Positions 28,387 to 37,077 of a stretch of 64,000 nt of DNA are shown piece after piece. Under the pieces are notes generated by a model. It worked only from the letters and a program-made list of their open reading frames with translations, made no database searches and was not told where the DNA came from. The translations under genes and the position numbers were made by a program. The DNA lies in the NCBI GenBank assembly GCA_020633125.1, contig JACKEH010000006.1, forward strand, positions 62,001 through 126,000, read 5' to 3'. How positions within the stretch are numbered: position 1 is the stretch's first letter; each line of letters opens with the position of its first letter. This stretch comes from Sandaracinus sp. (GTDB lineage Bacteria > Myxococcota_A > Polyangia > Polyangiales > Houyiibacteriaceae).

Positions 28387-29535
28387 ATGTCCCCGGCCGC
28401 GCGCAGCATCAGCACGCAGCTTCGACGCGCTCCGACGCGCTACAAGCCGATCGCGCGATTGGCTGCTGGCGGCATGGCAGAGGTGTGGCGCGCCGAGGCC
28501 CTGTTCGAGGACGGGTCGGCCCATCCGGTGGCGATCAAACGGGTGCTGCCCGATCTCGGGGCCTCGGAGCGGGAGCGCGCGCTCTTTCGCGCGATGTTCG
28601 AGGACGAGGCGCGGCTCGGTCAGCTCCTGCGCCACGACAACGTCGTCCACGTGCACGACGCGCGCGACGTCGGCGGGACGCTGATCATGGTGATGGAGCT
28701 GGTCGACGGGGACACCCTCAAGGGCTTGATCGAGCCCGCCTGGGAGCGCGGCGTCGGCATGCCCTTGCCGTCGGCGCTCTACGTGGCGGAGCAACTCTGC
28801 CGAGGCCTCGCGTACGTGCATGACCTTCGGGGCAGCGACGGATTGCCGCTCGGCATCGTCCACCGCGACGTCTCGCCTCACAACTTGCTGCTCGGCCGTG
28901 ACGGAGGCGTGAAGCTGACGGACTTCGGTCTCGCGGACGCACGGGTGAACGAGGCGGCGCGCTCCGACGACCTCATCGGCGGGAAGCTCGGCTACCTCGC
29001 GCCCGAGCTGGTGCTCCAGAAGGGCACGGACCAGCGCATCGACTCGTTCGCCGCGGCGATTTGTCTCTGGGAGATGCTCGCTGGACGTCGCCTCTTCCAG
29101 GGCCGCGACGACGGCGAGACGGTGCGCAACGTGGCGCGCTGCGAGGTGCCGTCGCTGCGGACGATCCGGCGTGACGTGCCCGACGAGGTCGACCGCTTCG
29201 TGCAGACGAGCTTGTCTCCGGATCCCGACGCGCGTCCGAGCTCGGGCGCGATGGCCGACGCGTTGGCGGCGTTGGTGCAGCGGCATGGCAAGGGCGTGAG
29301 CGCCACCGACGTCGCGTTGATGGTCGGCTTGCACGTCGCGCGGCGCGACCGCGAGAAGCAGTCGCCTTCGGTGGTCGAGCTCGGTCTGGCCGAGCTGCTC
29401 GCGAGCGAGCTCGAGGATTTCGTGCTCCAGCAGCGGGGCGGCGAGGCTCCGCTCGATCCACGCGAGTTCGAGCTCGGGCTGACGGGTGGCGCGCGTCCGA
29501 AGGTGCGCGCGCCGCGGGGCGACTTCGACGACTGA
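28387..29535 (+). CDS. Soluble Ser/Thr protein kinase
   Basis: 382 aa without membrane segment. The glycine loop is LAAGGMAEVW, the ATP Lys is Lys51 (VAIKRV), the catalytic loop is HRDVSPHN (159-166), DFG is 179-181 with an unusual GLADAR following, and the activation loop ends LGYLAPE. The C-terminal 90 residues (LALVQRHGKGVSATDVALMV, VVELGLAELLASELEDFV) are helical and may bind partners. Unlike the neighbouring giant it uses the HRDVSPxN loop typical of one myxobacterial kinase subfamily. ATG at 28387. Confidence 0.92.
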   Translation: MSPAARSISTQLRRAPTRYKPIARLAAGGMAEVWRAEALFEDGSAHPVAIKRVLPDLGASERERALFRAMFEDEARLGQLLRHDNVVHVHDARDVGGTLIMVMELVDGDTLKGLIEPAWERGVGMPLPSALYVAEQLCRGLAYVHDLRGSDGLPLGIVHRDVSPHNLLLGRDGGVKLTDFGLADARVNEAARSDDLIGGKLGYLAPELVLQKGTDQRIDSFAAAICLWEMLAGRRLFQGRDDGETVRNVARCEVPSLRTIRRDVPDEVDRFVQTSLSPDPDARPSSGAMADALAALVQRHGKGVSATDVALMVGLHVARRDREKQSPSVVELGLAELLASELEDFVLQQRGGEAPLDPREFELGLTGGARPKVRAPRGDFDD

Positions 29536-29558
29536 CGGAGCTTCGACGGCGCTCGCGT

Positions 29559-30713
29559 TCAACCCAGACGGAAGAGCGCTTCGCTGATGCCGTGCGGTGC
29601 TCGGGCGAACGACTCGCGAACGTGACGCGCGACCCGCGTGCGGTCCGTGCCGGCGACGAAGGTGTCGCGATGCGGCACGCCGACCAGGGTCCCGGCACCG
29701 AGGAGGTCGACCAACGAATCGCGTACATCCGGAAGGAGCACCCGCGCCGAATCGAGCCCGTCGCCGGTGCGCGCGACCACCACGCCTTCGTCTTCGAGCG
29801 GGACGAGCTTCGGCGGGGGACGCAGCGCGAGGGCGAGCAAGGCGGTCGCGAAAGGCTCGGCGCCTTCTTCCCGCCAACGCACCTCTTCGTCGCGGCGCAC
29901 GTAACGCGCGCGTCCTTCGAAGCGAAGCTGCAGCGCCACGTGCACGTCGTGGCCGAAGGGCGAGAGCCAGATCGCGTCGGCACGTGGGCCGAGGCCTTCG
30001 AGGAGCTTCGGACCCACCAAACGCGGGAGCAACCGCGCTTCGGCGTCGGACCACGGAACCACGCCCGCTTCGCCGTCGCCGCCCGGCAGCAGGTTCACGA
30101 GTCGTTGGGCCGCGCCGTCGAGCACCCCCGGCGCGTCGCCCAGCTCCGCGAGCCGCTGCAGGTCCACTTCGATCTCGTCGCCGAGCTCGAGCTCGAGCCC
30201 GAAGCGCGCGCGAATCGAGAGCTCCGGCCGGCTCGCCGCCAGCGCCCGCCGAAACGCGCCGACGACACGCGCCACCGGGCCCTCGCCGCGTGCTTCCGAC
30301 TCGGCGGCGAGCAGACGTGCGTGAAGCTCGTCGTCGGTGCCTTCGGCGTCGAGCACCGCGTCGACGGCGCCGAAGGGATCGAAGAATCCGTCCTCGCCGA
30401 GCAAGACGCGATGCTCGCCGCGGCGCGCGACGTGACGGCCACCGAGGTGGTCGATCAAGAGCGCGCCCAAGAACGCGCCCGCGCCCTCGACGAAGCGCGC
30501 GTCGTCGTCTTCGGCGGCTTTGGCGTCGTGCGCGAACTCGTCGATGGTGTCCGCCAACCAACGCACCGCGGCGGCTCCGCGGGGAAGCGGCGAGGGAGCA
30601 CGACGCCACGAGGCGAACGCCTTCGCCGCGTCCGGGAAGGAACCGCCTCGCGCGCCGAGCTGGTCGAGCCAGGTCACGGCGGCGAGCCTACCTCCGCGCC
30701 TCGGCGTCGTCAT
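29559..30713 (-). CDS. Hypothetical protein, 384 aa, DUF1444-like C-terminal half
   Basis: Cytosolic, no signal. N-terminal 150 residues are helical (VRWLADTIDEFAHDAKAAED, FVEGAGAFLGALLIDHLGGR). The C-terminal half has the rhythm of DUF1444/YtpQ-like proteins (PKLVPLEDEGVVVARTGDGL, VGVPHRDTFVAG, followed by helical end). Function unknown. ATG at 30713; a GTG 12 codons later is an alternative and has GGAGGT about 12 bases before. It is convergent with the kinase at 28387-29535. Confidence 0.65.
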   Translation of the reverse strand: MTTPRRGGRLAAVTWLDQLGARGGSFPDAAKAFASWRRAPSPLPRGAAAVRWLADTIDEFAHDAKAAEDDDARFVEGAGAFLGALLIDHLGGRHVARRGEHRVLLGEDGFFDPFGAVDAVLDAEGTDDELHARLLAAESEARGEGPVARVVGAFRRALAASRPELSIRARFGLELELGDEIEVDLQRLAELGDAPGVLDGAAQRLVNLLPGGDGEAGVVPWSDAEARLLPRLVGPKLLEGLGPRADAIWLSPFGHDVHVALQLRFEGRARYVRRDEEVRWREEGAEPFATALLALALRPPPKLVPLEDEGVVVARTGDGLDSARVLLPDVRDSLVDLLGAGTLVGVPHRDTFVAGTDRTRVARHVRESFARAPHGISEALFRLG

Positions 30714-30877
30714 CGCGTGTCTCGAACCCGGGCCGCGAGGAGGGTGCGGGGCGACGGGCGACGCCGGACAAGCGACGAAGGTCGGCCGGGATTCGCGGCG
30801 ATCGCCCGCGGAAATCCCGCTCCGTTGGCCCTACGGCGTTTGCTCCGCGGCGCTCGTCGGAGAGAGCGACGGATCGC

Positions 30878-32041
30878 TCAGCGCAGCAACTCGCGCGCGA
30901 TGAGGATCTTCTGCACGTCGTTCGTGCCCTCGTAGATGCGAAGCGCGCGAACCTCTTCGTAGAGCCGCGCCACGATGCCCGTGGTGAGCACGCCCGCGCC
31001 GCCGTGAAGCTGCACCGCCGCGTCGATCACCTTCTGCGCGCCTTCGGTCGCGACGAGCTTCGCCATGCTGCCTTTGCGTGCGACCTCGCCACGATCGCCG
31101 CCGGCGTCGATGGCCGCGGCCGCGCGGTACACGAGCAGACGCGCGGCTTCGAGCTCACACGCCATCTCGCCGAGCTTCGCCTGCACGAGCGGCAGCTCCG
31201 AGAGCGGCGCGCCGAACTGGTGGCGGCTCGAGACGTGCGCGACGGATTCGTCGAGCGCGCGTTGCGCGAAGCCGAGCGCCGCGGCGCCGACGGTCGGTCG
31301 GAAGCGGTGCAACGTGCCGAGCGCGAGCGCCATTCCGCGTCCTTCGGCCCCCAGGCGCATCGCCTCCGGAACCACGACACCGTCCAGGACGACCTCGCCG
31401 ATCGGGTGTCCGCCGAGCACGGCTTGGGGTCGAACGCTCAGGCCTTCGCTCCGCGCGTCCACCGCGAACGCGCTGACCTTCCCGTCCTCGGTGCGCGCGA
31501 ACACGACGTAGACGTCCGCGACGCCGGCGTTCGAGATGAAGCGCTTCTCGCCGGTGAGCACGTAGGCGTCGCCACGCCGCACGGCCGAGGTCGCGAGCCC
31601 GCCGAGGTCGGTGCCCGCTTGGGCTTCGGTCAGCGCGAACGCCGCGACCGCCTCGCCACGCACCACCTTCGGAAGCCAAACCTCCGCGGCGTCGCTTGAG
31701 CCGTGCTCGCTCGCGGCGAGCGTCATCGGATACGAGCCGAGGCCCTGCATCGCGAACGCGAGCTCGACGAGGGGCGACGCGTGGCCGAGACGCTCTCGCA
31801 CGAGGCAGAGGCCGATCGACGACATACGCTCGTGGGCCCCGCCGAAACGTGCGTCGGTGACCAGACGAAGTAGCCCCTTCTCGCCGAAGAAACGCACCAA
31901 GCGTCGTAGGCCCTCGCCCGGGTTCGGCGCGTCGTGCTCGATCGCGACGCCCGCGGCCGCCAGCGCCGACGCGGGCTCGGCCGCCTCGCGCAGCAAGGTC
32001 TCGGAGACGAACGCCGGCTCGAAGGGAAACGCGCGCGTCAT
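30878..32041 (-). CDS. Acyl-CoA dehydrogenase (medium-chain-type active site)
   Basis: 387 aa, third gene of a RidA/hydratase/dehydrogenase operon. The N-terminus is helical (VSETLLREAAEPASALAAAG), the middle domain shows FALTEAQAGTDLGGL and LTGEKRFISNAGVAD, and the end reads LRIYEGTNDVQKILIAREL, so the catalytic Glu is in the classic YEGT position. FAD-dependent dehydrogenation of a short or branched acyl-CoA; the substrate is not evident. Its ATG overlaps the hydratase stop (ATGA), so the genes are translationally coupled. Confidence 0.94.
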   Translation of the reverse strand: MTRAFPFEPAFVSETLLREAAEPASALAAAGVAIEHDAPNPGEGLRRLVRFFGEKGLLRLVTDARFGGAHERMSSIGLCLVRERLGHASPLVELAFAMQGLGSYPMTLAASEHGSSDAAEVWLPKVVRGEAVAAFALTEAQAGTDLGGLATSAVRRGDAYVLTGEKRFISNAGVADVYVVFARTEDGKVSAFAVDARSEGLSVRPQAVLGGHPIGEVVLDGVVVPEAMRLGAEGRGMALALGTLHRFRPTVGAAALGFAQRALDESVAHVSSRHQFGAPLSELPLVQAKLGEMACELEAARLLVYRAAAAIDAGGDRGEVARKGSMAKLVATEGAQKVIDAAVQLHGGAGVLTTGIVARLYEEVRALRIYEGTNDVQKILIARELLR

Positions 32042-32841
32042 CGGTACCTCGGCGCGCGCTTTTCCTTCCACGCCTCGTGCGCCTCGAGGAAGTCCGGGTG
32101 CTGCATGCAGATCGCCTGCGCTTGCGCCTCGGCCTCGATGGCCGTCGCGAAGTCGACGTGCGCTTCGTACTCGAGCATGCGTTTGGTCATCGCGTGCGCG
32201 AACGCCGGCCCCTTTGCGAGCTTTCGCGCGAACGCGTCGGCCTCCTCGCGAAGCGCGTCGCCTTCGACGACGCGGTTGAGCAACCCGATGCGATGCGCTT
32301 CTTCGGCGGGAACCCAATCACCGGTCAGGAGAATCTCGGTGGCGCGTCCCATGCCGACCAGACGAGGCAGCAGGTAGGCCGCGCCCATGTCGGCGCCGCA
32401 GAGCCCGACCTTCGGGAAGAGGTAGGCGAAGCGTGTGTCCTTCGCGCCGATGCGGATGTCGCAGGCCGCCGCGATCACCGCGCCCGCGCCGCAGACCACG
32501 CCGTGAAGCGCCGCGACGACCGGCGGACGAGTGGTCCGAATCGCCTGCACGAGCGCACCCGTCATGCGCGTGAACTCGAGCAGCCCCTGCATGTCGCGCG
32601 AGAAGAGCTCGGCGATGATGTCGTGCTGGTCGCCGCCCGAGCAGAAGCCCTTCGGGCCTTCGCCGCGAAGCACGATCGCACGCACCTCCGGGCCGTTCTC
32701 CTTGAGCCAGCGAAAGGTGTCGCGAAGCTCGCCGTAGACCTCGAAGGTGAGCGAGTTGATGCGGTCCGGTCGGTCGAGCGTGATCGTCGCCACGCCGTCG
32801 CCGTCGACCTCGCTGCGAAAGCTCTTCGTCGCGCCAATCAT
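32038..32841 (-). CDS. Enoyl-CoA hydratase/isomerase family protein
   Basis: 267 aa crotonase-fold protein. Typical elements are ATITLDRPDRINSLTFEVYG, the oxyanion hole stretch GEGPKGFCSGGD and ALHGVVCGAGAVIAAACDIR with the second glycine. The catalytic Glu pair of true hydratases is not clearly present: the usual position reads LCGADMGAAYLLPRLVG, so an isomerase or other crotonase reaction is possible. It overlaps RidA and the acyl-CoA dehydrogenase by four bases at both ends. Confidence 0.92.
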   Translation of the reverse strand: MIGATKSFRSEVDGDGVATITLDRPDRINSLTFEVYGELRDTFRWLKENGPEVRAIVLRGEGPKGFCSGGDQHDIIAELFSRDMQGLLEFTRMTGALVQAIRTTRPPVVAALHGVVCGAGAVIAAACDIRIGAKDTRFAYLFPKVGLCGADMGAAYLLPRLVGMGRATEILLTGDWVPAEEAHRIGLLNRVVEGDALREEADAFARKLAKGPAFAHAMTKRMLEYEAHVDFATAIEAEAQAQAICMQHPDFLEAHEAWKEKRAPRYR

Positions 32842-33245
32842 CGCGCCTCCTCCGGGATCACCGCCGTGGCTTCGATCTCGACCATCGCGCCGTCCTCGAG
32901 CAGGTCGGCCACCTGCACGAGCGCCATCGCGGGGTAGTGCTTGCCGAAACACGCGCGGTACGCGGCGCCGATCTCCTTGGTCGCCGCGAGGTACGCGCGC
33001 TTGTCCGTCACGTAGATCGTGAGGCGCCCGACGTGCTCGGGGCGGCCACCGGCTTCGGTGAGCACGTCGATCACGTTCTGCATCGCCTGCGCGAACTGCG
33101 GCGCCATGCCTCCGTCGACGAGCTTCGCTTCTTTGGTCCAGCCGATCTGGCCGGCGACGAAGAGCACCTGGCCGGTCGGCATCAAGAGCCCGTTGGAGTA
33201 CCCACGGGGCGCCGCCAACGTGGAGGGATTCACGACCGTCGTCAT
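32838..33245 (-). CDS. RidA family protein
   Basis: 135 aa YjgF/YER057c/UK114-type fold, which typically forms trimers and deaminates reactive enamines or imines. Landmarks are LFVAGQIGWTKEAKLVDGGM, FAQAMQNVIDVLTEAGG and the C-terminal VQVADLLEDGAMVEIEATAV; the common catalytic Arg of RidA (the R in P-E-A-R/C-R-V type motif) is not obvious, so it may belong to a RidA subgroup with another function. First gene of the operon; the following genes start on overlapping codons. Confidence 0.92.
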   Translation of the reverse strand: MTTVVNPSTLAAPRGYSNGLLMPTGQVLFVAGQIGWTKEAKLVDGGMAPQFAQAMQNVIDVLTEAGGRPEHVGRLTIYVTDKRAYLAATKEIGAAYRACFGKHYPAMALVQVADLLEDGAMVEIEATAVIPEEAR

Positions 33246-33312
33246 GGCGCGCGACCGTAGTCAGCCTCCGGGGCGGCGACTGTGCGCAAGCGCGCTCACC
33301 CCGTTCGCGTGA

Positions 33313-33897
33313 TCAGGGCGCGCGGGTGACGCAGACGTTCGCGAGGCACTCGCTCGCCGGACGTGTGGTGCCAGGGGGCGCTGCGCAACGGACGACCATG
33401 CGCCGCTGGCGAATCTCGGCCTCGATGGCGGCACGCGAGGCTCGGTTCGCGGCCGTGAAACTCCCGGGGCAGACGCCTTCGATGACCTCGCAATCGGAGG
33501 ATTGCTCGCAGGTGCGGTGCTCGCGGAACTGCACGTCGATCAGGACGCAGGCCTCGGCATCGCACGCCGGCTCGCGCAGCGCGTAGGTCGCCGGCGGGCA
33601 AGGGGTCGGGGCGCTCGGCGGCGTGGGAGCGCCCTCGACGGCCCGCGGGTGGGGCCCGCCACAACGATCACGAACGACGGTGCAGTCGAAGGCGGTCGTG
33701 CACGTGCCCGCGCGCTCGGGCGGCACGACGCCGTCCGCGTCGATCTCCGTGCCGGGCGGAGCGTCGGTCTCCTCCGTGGTGGGCTCGGGGGGCGCCTCGT
33801 TCTCGGGTCCCGAGCTAGGCTCCGGCGCGGGGGCGAGAGCCGGCTCGGAGCTGGTGCCGCAAGCGAGCGCGAAGGCGAAGAGGAGGGTGAAGCGCAC
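33313..33897 (-). CDS. Predicted lipoprotein, 194 aa
   Basis: The lipobox is FALACGTSS with Cys13 and a short signal. A Pro/Glu/Thr-rich linker of about 45 residues follows, then a Cys-rich domain with two halves (CTTAFDCTVVRDRCGG and CEQSSDCEVIEGVCPG) that look like a duplicated two-disulfide module. Function unknown. It is not coupled to the RidA operon (67 bases away). Confidence 0.75.
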   Translation of the reverse strand: MRFTLLFAFALACGTSSEPALAPAPEPSSGPENEAPPEPTTEETDAPPGTEIDADGVVPPERAGTCTTAFDCTVVRDRCGGPHPRAVEGAPTPPSAPTPCPPATYALREPACDAEACVLIDVQFREHRTCEQSSDCEVIEGVCPGSFTAANRASRAAIEAEIRQRRMVVRCAAPPGTTRPASECLANVCVTRAP

Positions 33898-34126
33898 ACG
33901 CCGAAGGTAGCAGCCGGAGTCCGCACGAAGGGAGTCTTCGTGGGAATCTCCCGCGCTTCCGCGAGCCGTGCGCGCGATGAGAAGCGGGCGTTTTCCCTCG
34001 GCTCTTCATCCGTGCTAGGTCCGTTCGGTCGCGCCCCGAGCGTGGCCTGCGGCGCGATCGCCGCCGCCCGGACGATGCGCCGGGCCCACCCCGTCGCCCG
34101 ATGGCGCGACGACGACACGAGGAACG

Positions 34127-34513
34127 ATGGCCAAAGGCAAGAAGCAGAAGCCGAAGAAGCGCGTCGCGCGCCGGGTCGAAGAAGAGGAGCTCCAGAGCGC
34201 GGAGGACACCTCGCCCGAAGAGAACGACGACGACGCCGCCGACGCCCCCGAGGGCACCGAGGAGGCCTCGGGCGAGGCGGACGACGCCGAAGACGGTGCC
34301 GAAGACGAGGGCGACGAAGAGCCGGAGCCCGCACCCGTGGCCGCCAAGGCCCCCGAGAAGGCGAAGCCTTCGAAGCCGACGAAGGGCAAGGCCAAGGCGC
34401 CCGCGCCCGAGATGCCGATTCAGCAGACGTCCGACAAGGGCGGCGTGATCTTCCTCGGCGTGGTCTTCGGGCTGCTCGGCTTGGCCGTGCTGCTCGGTTT
34501 GCTCACGAGCTGA
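34127..34513 (+). CDS. Acidic/basic low-complexity protein with C-terminal membrane anchor
   Basis: 128 aa. A Lys-rich start (MAKGKKQKPKKRVARRVEEE) is followed by an Asp/Glu-rich stretch of about 60 residues and a Pro/Ala/Lys segment, ending in a hydrophobic helix at 106-125 (GVIFLGVVFGLLGLAVLLGL). No signal sequence, so it is predicted as a tail-anchored inner-membrane protein with a charged cytosolic part. Function unknown. A strong hairpin follows the stop. Confidence 0.65.
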   Translation: MAKGKKQKPKKRVARRVEEEELQSAEDTSPEENDDDAADAPEGTEEASGEADDAEDGAEDEGDEEPEPAPVAAKAPEKAKPSKPTKGKAKAPAPEMPIQQTSDKGGVIFLGVVFGLLGLAVLLGLLTS

Positions 34514-34520
34514 CCGTGAT

Positions 34521-34575
34521 CGACGGAACGAAGAGAGCGCCGAGGGTGACCCCGGCGCTCTTTTTCGTTCCGTCG
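34521..34575 (+). terminator. Intrinsic terminator, usable in both directions
   Basis: cgacggaacgaagagagcgccg (34521-34542) pairs with cggcgctctttttcgttccgtcg (34553-34575) with few mismatches, and the plus-strand stem is followed by TTTTT within the right arm. It sits between convergent genes: the acidic anchor protein (plus) and the NTF2-like gene ending at 34580 (minus). Confidence 0.85.
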
Positions 34576-34579
34576 TCGT

Positions 34580-35221
34580 TCACTTGCCGAGCAGCAGGAT
34601 CTTCGCGATCGCCGCGCCCTGGCGGAGCTTCTCGGCGACCGAGCCCGGCGTGCGAATGAACTGATGTCCGGGCATCAGCGTCTTCGCGCGCACCTTGTGC
34701 TGAATCTTCTGCTTGATGACGGGGTTCAGGTGACCGTCCGCCGCGAGCTCACCGAAGAGCGCGAGCACGTTGCCGAAGTCGAAGAAGTCACGTTGCTCGG
34801 ACCACTTGCCGTCGCCGCCGTACTTGAACCACGAGCCGCCCGCACCCGCGACCTCGTAGTCGCTGCCGTCGGCGCGCTTCACCGGCGCGACCTGGCGCCA
34901 GAACGCGACCATCTCGCCGAGCTTCTCGTCGATGAGGACCTTCTCGTAGGGGTAGCTCCACCCCTCGAAGCCCTTCATCTGGTAGCCGATCGCCACCTCT
35001 TCGATCTCCTTGCGGCCACGCGCCACGAACTCCTCGTTCGGGCCGACGTTCCAGCGGTAGACCGCGTCGTCGGTGTAGTAGGGGCCGAGGTAGGTGATCC
35101 AATCGCCGTGCTGCTCGGCCAGGCGGTTCGCCTCGAGCCAGCCGTCCATCGTGCGCTGCAGCTCGTCGCGCGAGAACGTCTTCGTGGGCTTCGGATTGAT
35201 GGTCTCGACGGTCGTGGTCAT
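34580..35221 (-). CDS. NTF2-like (SnoaL/KSI-fold) protein, coupled to CYP51
   Basis: 213 aa. The alpha+beta cone of the NTF2 fold is recognisable in RTMDGWLEANRLAEQHGDWI, YYTDDAVYRWNVGPNEEFVA and LGEMVAFWRQVAPVKRADGS. The role is unknown; small proteins of this fold bind or isomerise steroids and polyketides. Its ATG overlaps the stop of the CYP51 gene (ATGA, 35218-35221), so it very likely works with that enzyme. A KSI-like gene (Rv0760c) also lies in the cyp51 region of Mycobacterium tuberculosis, which supports a sterol-related task here (inference). Confidence 0.8.
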   Translation of the reverse strand: MTTTVETINPKPTKTFSRDELQRTMDGWLEANRLAEQHGDWITYLGPYYTDDAVYRWNVGPNEEFVARGRKEIEEVAIGYQMKGFEGWSYPYEKVLIDEKLGEMVAFWRQVAPVKRADGSDYEVAGAGGSWFKYGGDGKWSEQRDFFDFGNVLALFGELAADGHLNPVIKQKIQHKVRAKTLMPGHQFIRTPGSVAEKLRQGAAIAKILLLGK

Positions 35222-36885
35222 GACGGCTCCTGCGCGTCGTCCTGCGCGACGACGATGGCGTGGTTGGGGCAGTGCTCGAAGGCGCGCGCGAGGCGCTCGA
35301 AGGCTTCCGGGCTCGGCGACGCCACGAAGACCTCGCCTTCGCCTTCCGCGCCGAGGCGGAAGATGCCGGGCGCTTCGCTGACGCAGACCGCGTGGCCCTG
35401 GCAGAGCTGACGGTCGATCGACACCCGCACCGGGCGGTCGGGGAGCAGCTGCAGACGACGAACGGACTTCGTCGGCGCGCTCGAAGGCACCTGCACCGCG
35501 GTGCGGCGCACACGACGGCGGTAGCGCACGCGCACCGGGCCCTGCGGCATCACGGTCGCGGTCTTGTAGTTGTGCACGTAGCTCTCGGGCGGATCGACGA
35601 GCTCGAGCTCGAGCTCCCGGAGCAGCACCTGCGTGACGACCTGGATCTGCAGGAGGCCGAACGCGTTGCCGGTGCACTTGTGCTTGCCGCCGCCGAAGGC
35701 GATGTACGCGAAGGGGTTGTCGGCTTCGCCGCGCTCGTAGCGCGAGGGATCGAAGCGCTCCGGATCCGGGTAGGTCTCGGGCACGCGATGGCTCACCGCC
35801 GGCGACGCGCAGAGCATCTGCCCCGCCGGCACCACGCGCCCGCGGTACTGCCAATCGCGGAGCACCTTGCGGAACAAGAAGATGAGCGGCGGATGAAGAC
35901 GCAGCACCTCGCGCAACACGCTGCGTCCGAGCTGGTGATCGCGTAGCACGCGCAGGTCGTGCTCTTCGCCTCGCGCGTAGAGCGCGTCGACCTCGTCACG
36001 CAGGCGGTCGTGAATCGCGCGGTTGCGAAGCAGCTCGATGATCGACCACGTCTGCGTGCCGGCGCTCGTGTGGTGTCCCGCGAAGATGATCGCGATGAGG
36101 ATGCCCGTGATCTCGTGCGGGCTGAGCTTCTGGCCGTTCGTGTAGTGACCGTCGACGAGACGTTGCAGTCCGTCGTCGACACGCGCGCCCGAGCGCGCGC
36201 GCTTGTCGAGAATCGTCGACACCCGCTCGACCAGACGCGCCCGCGCCACGTCGCGGCGCTTGAAGGTCGGAATCGGCAGGTTCGGATAGAAGTAGGCGAG
36301 CGGGTTGATCGCCTTCTCGAGGTTCCCGTAGAGGGTCTCGAACTCCGCGTCGACGCCGGCGCGCACGTCCTCGCCCATGAGGCAGCGCGTCGCGGTGTAG
36401 AGGAAGAGCTCCTTGCAGAAGTGCAGCAGGTCGAGCTCGCCCTCGTCGCCGAGCGTCGCGAGCATCTTCTGCGTCTCTTCGGCGACCAGCGGCGGGTAGG
36501 TGCGCATCGGCACCTCGCGCAGCGAGAGCATCACCATCCGCATCTGCTCGTCGAGCCGCGATCCCGGCGCGTCGAAGACGACGCCCTTGCCGAAGATCGG
36601 CGTCATCAGCTTGTACGCCTCGCGGCGGCAGAGCTGATCGTCGGGCGCGCGGAAGAACGCCTCGTTGGCCTCGGGCCCGGTCACGAGCACCGTGGGCTGC
36701 CGGAGCAGCTCGATCTCGACGAGCTCGCCGCCCTCGCGCCACGCCCGCTGGAGCAGCTCGAAGGGGTTCTTCTGGAACTCGACCATGTGGCCGACCACGG
36801 GCAACGCACCGGAGAGGCGCGGCACCGCGCTCCCGCGCTTGCGGGGACGCTTCTGCACGCTCTCCAGAAGGCTGGTGACACCCAT
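35218..36885 (-). CDS. Cytochrome P450 CYP51 (sterol 14-alpha-demethylase) fused to a ferredoxin
   Basis: 555 aa. Residues 1-460 match bacterial CYP51 throughout: AYKLMTPIFGKGVVFDAPG, the I-helix IAIIFAGHHTSAGTQTWS (AGHHT 269-273), the ExxR motif at 326-329 (EVLR) and the heme loop FGGGKHKCTG with Cys404. After a linker, 485-545 is a ferredoxin domain with Cys495, Cys501 and Cys539 (CQGHAVC...CP), the pattern of a [3Fe-4S] cluster. The fusion resembles that of Methylococcus capsulatus. The predicted reaction is oxidative removal of the 14-alpha-methyl of a sterol precursor such as lanosterol. ATG at 36885; the NTF2-like gene follows with overlap. Confidence 0.93.
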   Translation of the reverse strand: MGVTSLLESVQKRPRKRGSAVPRLSGALPVVGHMVEFQKNPFELLQRAWREGGELVEIELLRQPTVLVTGPEANEAFFRAPDDQLCRREAYKLMTPIFGKGVVFDAPGSRLDEQMRMVMLSLREVPMRTYPPLVAEETQKMLATLGDEGELDLLHFCKELFLYTATRCLMGEDVRAGVDAEFETLYGNLEKAINPLAYFYPNLPIPTFKRRDVARARLVERVSTILDKRARSGARVDDGLQRLVDGHYTNGQKLSPHEITGILIAIIFAGHHTSAGTQTWSIIELLRNRAIHDRLRDEVDALYARGEEHDLRVLRDHQLGRSVLREVLRLHPPLIFLFRKVLRDWQYRGRVVPAGQMLCASPAVSHRVPETYPDPERFDPSRYERGEADNPFAYIAFGGGKHKCTGNAFGLLQIQVVTQVLLRELELELVDPPESYVHNYKTATVMPQGPVRVRYRRRVRRTAVQVPSSAPTKSVRRLQLLPDRPVRVSIDRQLCQGHAVCVSEAPGIFRLGAEGEGEVFVASPSPEAFERLARAFEHCPNHAIVVAQDDAQEPS

Positions 36886-37077
36886 GGGCACACCGCATAG
36901 CCCAAGAGCCGGGTCCCGCCTACGCGCTTCGTGCGAATCCCCCGCGCAGGGCGGGCGAGTCGACGCGTCGGCGGGCCGAGCGGGGCCTTTTCGGGGGCGA
37001 GCCGTCAGGCCCGCCCACACGAGGTTTCCTTCGACGCTCGGGACGGGCGCTTCGCCGCGGCCGAAAGGCGCCGTGGC

